A stretch of DNA of 51,818 nucleotides from an uncultured Bacteroidia bacterium. GTDB taxonomy: Bacteria; Bacteroidota; Bacteroidia; Bacteroidales; F082. This document shows, piece after piece, positions 48,092 through 51,818 of the stretch. The position numbers and the translations under genes are program-made. The notes under the pieces are model-generated. The model saw nothing but the letters and a program-made list of their open reading frames with translations, made no database searches and was not told where the DNA came from. The stretch covers positions 1 to 51,818 of the forward strand of contig CACXUM010000018.1 of the NCBI GenBank assembly GCA_902770835.1. The letters are read 5' to 3'. Every line of letters begins with the position of its first letter. Position 1 is the first letter of the stretch.

Positions 48092-49478
48092 AAATGCCTT
48101 CCGTACCGCTGGTAACTGGGACGTTGCCGAGAACTGGTCGGAAAAGGTGCCTACTTCTGAAGACGATGCCATTATCGCTGCTGCCGCCACCGTTCCGAGC
48201 GGCGTGGTTGCCACTGCCAACAACATCACCGTTGCCGAAGGCGGCTCCCTCACCATCGCCGACGGCGGACAACTTGTCCACAACAATGCTGGCGTGCAGG
48301 CCACGGTGCAGAAGCATATTGAAAAGCACGGTGAAAATGATGGTTGGTACTTCATTTCTTCCTCTGTTGCAACGGATGTCGCTCCCTCCTTGGAAAACGG
48401 TATTATTGCTCCGACAGCGAAGAATTACGACCTCTATTATTATGACGAACCTGCCCATTATTGGAGAAACTACAAAGAAGGCGGTATGTATTCTGGCTTC
48501 AACATTGCTCCTAAGAAAGGTTATCTCTATGCCAACGGAGAGGAAAATGGCACTGTTTTGTCATTTACAGGAACACTGCAACCCGGAAATGTGAATGTGG
48601 AAAAAACACTTGAGTTTAATACGGCAGAAGATGCTGTTTTGGCCGGTTGGAACCTCGTGGGCAACCCGTTCACCTACAATGTTACTCTCGACAAGCCTTG
48701 CTACACCATCTCGGGAAATGCTATTAATACGGAACCCCATGCTGAAGGTTCTTATACAGTTGCTCCTTGCGAGGGTGTGATGGTGATGGCCACAGGAGAA
48801 AATCAAAGTGTCACTTTCACCAAGGCCAGCCAGCAAGCCCCGCAGCCCAACCAACTGCAAATGACCGTGGCCCAGCAAGTGATGACCCGTGGCATTGCCA
48901 CAAGCACGGTGAACGACAAGGCCATCGTCAACTTCAATGCGGGCAGCCCATTGGAGAAGTTCGTCTTCAACGCCGATGCCGCCAAGCTCTACATTCCGCA
49001 GAACGGTAAGGACTACGCCATTGTGAGTACACAAGGCCAAGGCGAAATCCCTGTCAACTTCAAGGCTGCAAGCGATGGCCAATACACCCTTACGGTCAAC
49101 CCCGAAGGTGTGGAAATGAACTATCTCCACCTCATCGACAACATGACTGGCGCGAATGTGGACTTGTTGGCCTCACCGAGCTACACCTTCACCGCCACCA
49201 CCCACGACTATGAGAGCCGCTTCCGCTTGGTGTTTGCTTCCATCAACGGAGATGCTGATGGCGACAATGAAACCTTCGCCTTCTTCTCCAACGACTTGCT
49301 CATCGTCACCAACGAGGGCGAAGCCACCCTACAAGTGGTTGACATGTCGGGTCACATCTTGAGCAGCCAGACCCTCCACGGCACCGAAAGCGTGAACGTG
49401 AAAGCCTCCGCTGGCGTGTATGTGATTCGCCTCATCAACGGCAACTATGTGAAAACGCAGAAGATTGTGGTGAGATGA
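47952..49478 (+). CDS. Large adhesin, 3' part with T9SS sorting domain (after the frameshift)
   Basis: The ORF opens at 47952 but its first ~36 codons are out of frame with the jelly roll; the true continuation begins at about 48068 (SNVAITIENA…). It encodes a segment NWDVAENWSEKVPTSEDDA, a short repetitive glycan-type region GSLTIADGGQLVHNNAG, then a beta-rich domain, and a type A T9SS CTD: FSNDLLIVTNEGEATLQVVD, SGHILSSQTLHG and GVYVIRLINGNYVKTQ. On its own it has no signal peptide and would not be exported. It should be joined to 43283-48091 as one gene; see the finding on the AT loss. Confidence 0.8.
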   Translation: MNFLQRHPIRPCSCQIMSIIAFISLSNTRQITWQVTDGISNVAITIENAFRTAGNWDVAENWSEKVPTSEDDAIIAAAATVPSGVVATANNITVAEGGSLTIADGGQLVHNNAGVQATVQKHIEKHGENDGWYFISSSVATDVAPSLENGIIAPTAKNYDLYYYDEPAHYWRNYKEGGMYSGFNIAPKKGYLYANGEENGTVLSFTGTLQPGNVNVEKTLEFNTAEDAVLAGWNLVGNPFTYNVTLDKPCYTISGNAINTEPHAEGSYTVAPCEGVMVMATGENQSVTFTKASQQAPQPNQLQMTVAQQVMTRGIATSTVNDKAIVNFNAGSPLEKFVFNADAAKLYIPQNGKDYAIVSTQGQGEIPVNFKAASDGQYTLTVNPEGVEMNYLHLIDNMTGANVDLLASPSYTFTATTHDYESRFRLVFASINGDADGDNETFAFFSNDLLIVTNEGEATLQVVDMSGHILSSQTLHGTESVNVKASAGVYVIRLINGNYVKTQKIVVR

Positions 49479-49499
49479 TTTTAAAGCTGTAAGCCATAA

Positions 49500-49620
49500 G
49501 CTGTAAGCTATAAGCTATAAGCCTGGCAACAACCTAACTTATAGCTTACAGCCAAAAGCTAAAAGCCAACAATTAAACAATTAAACAATTAAACAATTAA
49601 ACGATCAACAATTAAACAAC
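49500..49620. repeat. Inverted repeat and (CAATTAAA)n run before the small anchored gene
   Basis: GCTGTAAGCTATAAG (49500-49514) is perfectly complementary to CTTATAGCTTACAGC (49538-49552); AAGCTRTAAG words repeat within it. Next comes CAATTAAA in four consecutive copies (about 49570-49601), then a degenerate copy and one more. No promoter with confidence and no T-run after the hairpin. Confidence 0.55.
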
Positions 49621-49629
49621 CATAAAACG

Positions 49630-49926
49630 ATGAAAAAACTTATAATGACACTCGCAATCGCCCTGATGATGGGGACGACCGTATTCGCCCAGCAAGGCGG
49701 CGGCGCATTGAGAAGAAGCAAGGAGTATCGCGAATACATGAACGCCGGCAAGATGAACAACCAAGCCGGTGGTTTGCGCACCAACAACAACACACCCTTG
49801 TTGCCCAACAGCTTCGGCAATCCTGGTGACTTTGACGGCACCGATGCGCCCTTGGGCAGCGGCATAGCCGTTCTCATTGGCTTGGGCGCAGCCTACGCCA
49901 TTGGCAAGAAACGCAAGGAGGAATAA
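49630..49926 (+). CDS. Small exported protein with C-terminal membrane anchor tail
   Basis: A 98-residue protein. It has a signal peptide MKKLIMTLAIALMMGTTVFA (cleavage before QQGGG), a short polar region rich in Asn and Gly, then APLGSG, a hydrophobic segment IAVLIGLGAAYAIG, and the basic end KKRKEE. This motif-helix-basic layout resembles small C-terminal sorting tails (PEP-CTERM type in general plan; in Bacteroidota often PIDGG- or PLGSG-type). No catalytic domain is present. It lies after the adhesin, but with its own repeat-rich leader, and before a strong terminator. Confidence 0.75.
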   Translation: MKKLIMTLAIALMMGTTVFAQQGGGALRRSKEYREYMNAGKMNNQAGGLRTNNNTPLLPNSFGNPGDFDGTDAPLGSGIAVLIGLGAAYAIGKKRKEE

Positions 49927-49946
49927 TCCCCTTCGCGCTTGAAACG

Positions 49947-49982
49947 AAAAGCGGCATCCCGTTTTGGGGTGCCGCTTTTTTT
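49947..49982 (+). terminator. Intrinsic terminator
   Basis: GCGGCATCCC (49951-49960) pairs with GGGGTGCCGC (49966-49975), 10 bp with one G-U pair, flanked by AAAA on the left and T7 on the right (49976-49982). The A-run also makes it usable by the minus-strand gene that ends at 50002. Confidence 0.85.
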
Positions 49983-50001
49983 GGCTTGGTTTGGATGGAA
50001 G

Positions 50002-51585
50002 TCACTGCTCGATGATCCAATCCGAAACCGTCTTGGTCTCCTGCGAGAAAGCAATGCCTATCTTGACGACAGGCTTGCCCTCGGCTTGGTAAGGAATGGC
50101 GTAGTCCTTCGAGTTGATTTGGTCGAGGGCCTCTTGCGCCGTGCCGCGCATCTTCAGTTCCATCACATAGACCGCGTCGCGCATGAACACTACGAGGTCA
50201 GTGCGCCCACGCGCCACCTTCACCTGCGTGAACGTGCGGCAGTTGAACATCGAGAAGACCACGTATGTCAGCACCTCGTAGTAGGCCTCGTACTTGGCGA
50301 TGTCGTCCAATTCCTTTGCCCCGAAGTCGAGGTAGGGAATCGAGGCGAAGAACGATTGCATCGACTTCAAAGCCTCTTCAATGTCATGGTGCTTCAGCGA
50401 AGCATAGAAGTCGTCGGCGAAGCCTCGCGAATCGGTGTTGCCGAGGTTCATCATGCGTGCCATGAAGTTTTCCATGAAACCCACTTTCACTTCCGCATTG
50501 GGGAAGTCGAGGGTGTATTTGTTGCGGTCGAAGTCGTAGCCCTTGATGGTGAGGTAGCCCGCCTGATAGAGCAAAGGCAAGGCAGAGGTCATCGCCTCGG
50601 TGGGCACGTCGAACTGGGTGGAAGGCACCTGAAGATTTTCCAACTCCAAGATGTTGGTGTTGAAACGCTTCATCGCCTCGAAAAGGAAAGTGGGCGTGCC
50701 GCTGGAAAACCAATAGTAGTCCAACTTCTTGGATTTAAACGCATTGACAAGGCTATAAGGATTGAAGATGTCTTGTGAATCCTCTCCGAAGTGATACCCG
50801 TCATATTGTTGCTTCAGCATGTCGATCATTTCCTCCTTGGGGCAATGGTAACGGTCGGCAAGTGTTTGGATGTCGGGGTCGAAGACGGTGAGCATCTCGT
50901 CCTTGGTGATGCCGCAGAGGGCGGTATATTCTCCGTCCATTGAGATATTGGTCAGGTTATTGAGCGTTGAGAAGATGCTCAGTTGGCTGAACTTGGTTAT
51001 GCCCGTGATGAAGACGAACTGCTCGTCCTTGTCGCACACCTTCACCATCTGGTAAAACTCCTGCATGATGCGTCGCACCTGCTCCAACTCGACGGGCTTG
51101 TTCAGATAATCCAACAAGGGTGCATCGTATTCGTCCAAAATGACCACGGTCTTCAGACCCATATCTTCATGCAGGCCTTGGATGAGTTCCTTGAACCTTG
51201 TGCCGGGCGAGCCTTCCGATTTCTGCCTCTTGTATTTCCTTTCGTGGTAGTCCAATTGGCTGTGCAGTTCCTCAATGATTTGTCCGATTTCGTATTTGTT
51301 CTTGCACGCGCTCATGTCGAAATGCAACACGGGATACTGCTTCCAGTCCTTCTCCAACTCGCCGATGGCCAAGCCTTCAAACAAACCCTTGCGGCCTTGG
51401 AAATAGTATTCCAATGTGCTGCAAAGCAGGCTCTTCCCGAACCTTCGCGGGCGGCTGAGGAATACGAATTGCGATTCTCTCGTCAGTTTGTAGATAAGGT
51501 CTGTCTTGTCAATGTAGATGCGTCCATCCTGGCGGATGCGTTCAAAATCGGCGATGCCGGCGGTGTAGAGTCTCATGGGTAGCAT
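50002..51585 (-). CDS. AAA-ATPase-like protein with PD-(D/E)XK domain (DUF1703 type)
   Basis: A 527-residue protein from ATG 51585 (MLPMRLYTAG; ATG 51576 is equally possible, and an in-frame TTG at 51624 overlaps the upstream stop codon). It has LYTAGIADFERIRQDGRIYIDKT, Walker A-like SRPRRFGKS (about 44-52), TVVILDEYDAPLLDYL, DGYHFGEDSQDIFNPYSLV, and the C-terminal RTDLVVFM … YVMELKMRG, a D…E-x-K nuclease-fold pattern. Role unknown; these genes are abundant in gut Bacteroidales. Directly upstream is a second, partial copy that ends 25 bases before this start. Confidence 0.85.
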   Translation of the reverse strand: MLPMRLYTAGIADFERIRQDGRIYIDKTDLIYKLTRESQFVFLSRPRRFGKSLLCSTLEYYFQGRKGLFEGLAIGELEKDWKQYPVLHFDMSACKNKYEIGQIIEELHSQLDYHERKYKRQKSEGSPGTRFKELIQGLHEDMGLKTVVILDEYDAPLLDYLNKPVELEQVRRIMQEFYQMVKVCDKDEQFVFITGITKFSQLSIFSTLNNLTNISMDGEYTALCGITKDEMLTVFDPDIQTLADRYHCPKEEMIDMLKQQYDGYHFGEDSQDIFNPYSLVNAFKSKKLDYYWFSSGTPTFLFEAMKRFNTNILELENLQVPSTQFDVPTEAMTSALPLLYQAGYLTIKGYDFDRNKYTLDFPNAEVKVGFMENFMARMMNLGNTDSRGFADDFYASLKHHDIEEALKSMQSFFASIPYLDFGAKELDDIAKYEAYYEVLTYVVFSMFNCRTFTQVKVARGRTDLVVFMRDAVYVMELKMRGTAQEALDQINSKDYAIPYQAEGKPVVKIGIAFSQETKTVSDWIIEQ

Positions 51586-51610
51586 GGCGAAATGGGTTTT
51601 TATGGTAAAG

Positions 51611-51818
51611 TCATCGTTGTTCAATTATCCAATCCGAAACTGTCTTGGTCTCTTGCGAGAAAGCGATACCTATCTTGACGACAGGCTTGCCCTCGGCTTG
51701 GTAAGGAATCGCGTAGTCCTTCGAGTTGATTTGGTCGAGGGCCTCTTGCGCCGTGCCGCGCATCTTCAGTTCCATCACATAGACGGCATCGGGCATGAAA
51801 ACGACTACATCCGTGCGG
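51611..51818 (-). CDS. Second AAA-ATPase/PD-(D/E)XK gene, 3' end only (partial)
   Basis: The reading frame enters from the window edge and stops at TGA 51613-51611. The 69 codons (RTDVVVFMPDAVYVMELKMR… ending WIIEQR) are nearly identical to the last 68 codons of the gene at 50002-51585; a few bases differ, mostly silent. It is therefore a tandem paralogue; the rest lies outside the window. Confidence 0.85.
   Translation of the reverse strand, partial: RTDVVVFMPDAVYVMELKMRGTAQEALDQINSKDYAIPYQAEGKPVVKIGIAFSQETKTVSDWIIEQR

Noticed and set aside
49570-49620. CAATTAAA run as a replication origin or iteron
   Set aside because: Short, simple and AT-rich, with no initiator gene or DnaA boxes; fits slippage of an intergenic leader repeat.

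Overview
The window reads as a chromosome segment of a Bacteroidales-type member of the Bacteroidota. The evidence is the protein families present (DUF3467 after rpoC, a GldJ-type lipoprotein, PorU/PorV of the type IX secretion system, C-terminal T9SS sorting domains), promoters of the TAnnTTTG type, and start regions with A-rich leaders instead of clear Shine-Dalgarno sites. The presence of T9SS genes and a C10 protease argues for a relative of Prevotella, Porphyromonas or an uncultured gut/rumen Bacteroidales rather than Bacteroides sensu stricto; no species can be named from the sequence alone.

Layout. 1-10976 (+): the end of nusG, then rplK-rplA-rplJ-rplL-rpoB-rpoC and a DUF3467 gene, with hairpins after rplL, rpoC and DUF3467. 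11031-14600 (+): accessory stretch with an AT-rich two-gene unit (unknown protein plus a putative PD-(D/E)XK restriction-type nuclease) and an AAA-ATPase/nuclease-fold gene. 14676-16981 (-): lemA, pyrI and pyrB; pyrB carries a leader with a terminator-like hairpin inside a short overlapping ORF, which looks like attenuation control. 17045-22830 (+): argS, a 161-bp inverted-repeat element, rsmE, a DUF4159 protein, a small zinc-ribbon protein and a secreted C10 cysteine protease with a T9SS tail. 22831-27889 (-): a tightly packed set of glycosyltransferase, methyltransferase, flippase and an AlbA-type regulator/ATPase with a duplicated C-terminus. 27962-28496 (+): a small AT-rich orphan gene. 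28720-32675 (-): a DUF4143 ATPase preceded by an eight-copy 23-bp repeat array, then anmK and murF. 32756-34246 (-) gldJ, divergent from 34513-43106 (+) with two tandem PorU-like C25 peptidases and porV: the T9SS assembly/sortase locus. 43283-49478 (+): a ~2,065-codon multi-domain surface adhesin broken by one frameshift. 49630-49926 (+): a small secreted/anchored protein. 50002-51818 (-): two tandem AAA-ATPase/PD-(D/E)XK genes, the second cut by the window edge.

How it fits together. The first 11 kb is core transcription/translation machinery. The T9SS locus supplies an outer-membrane shuttle (PorV) and sortase (PorU) for cargo with C-terminal sorting domains, and two such cargos (the C10 protease and the large FN3 protein) are encoded in the same window. 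anmK and murF belong to cell-wall recycling and synthesis; pyrB/pyrI to pyrimidine synthesis. Between these core blocks lie several isolated ATPase/nuclease-fold genes, each with its own promoter or repeat, consistent with accessory insertions.
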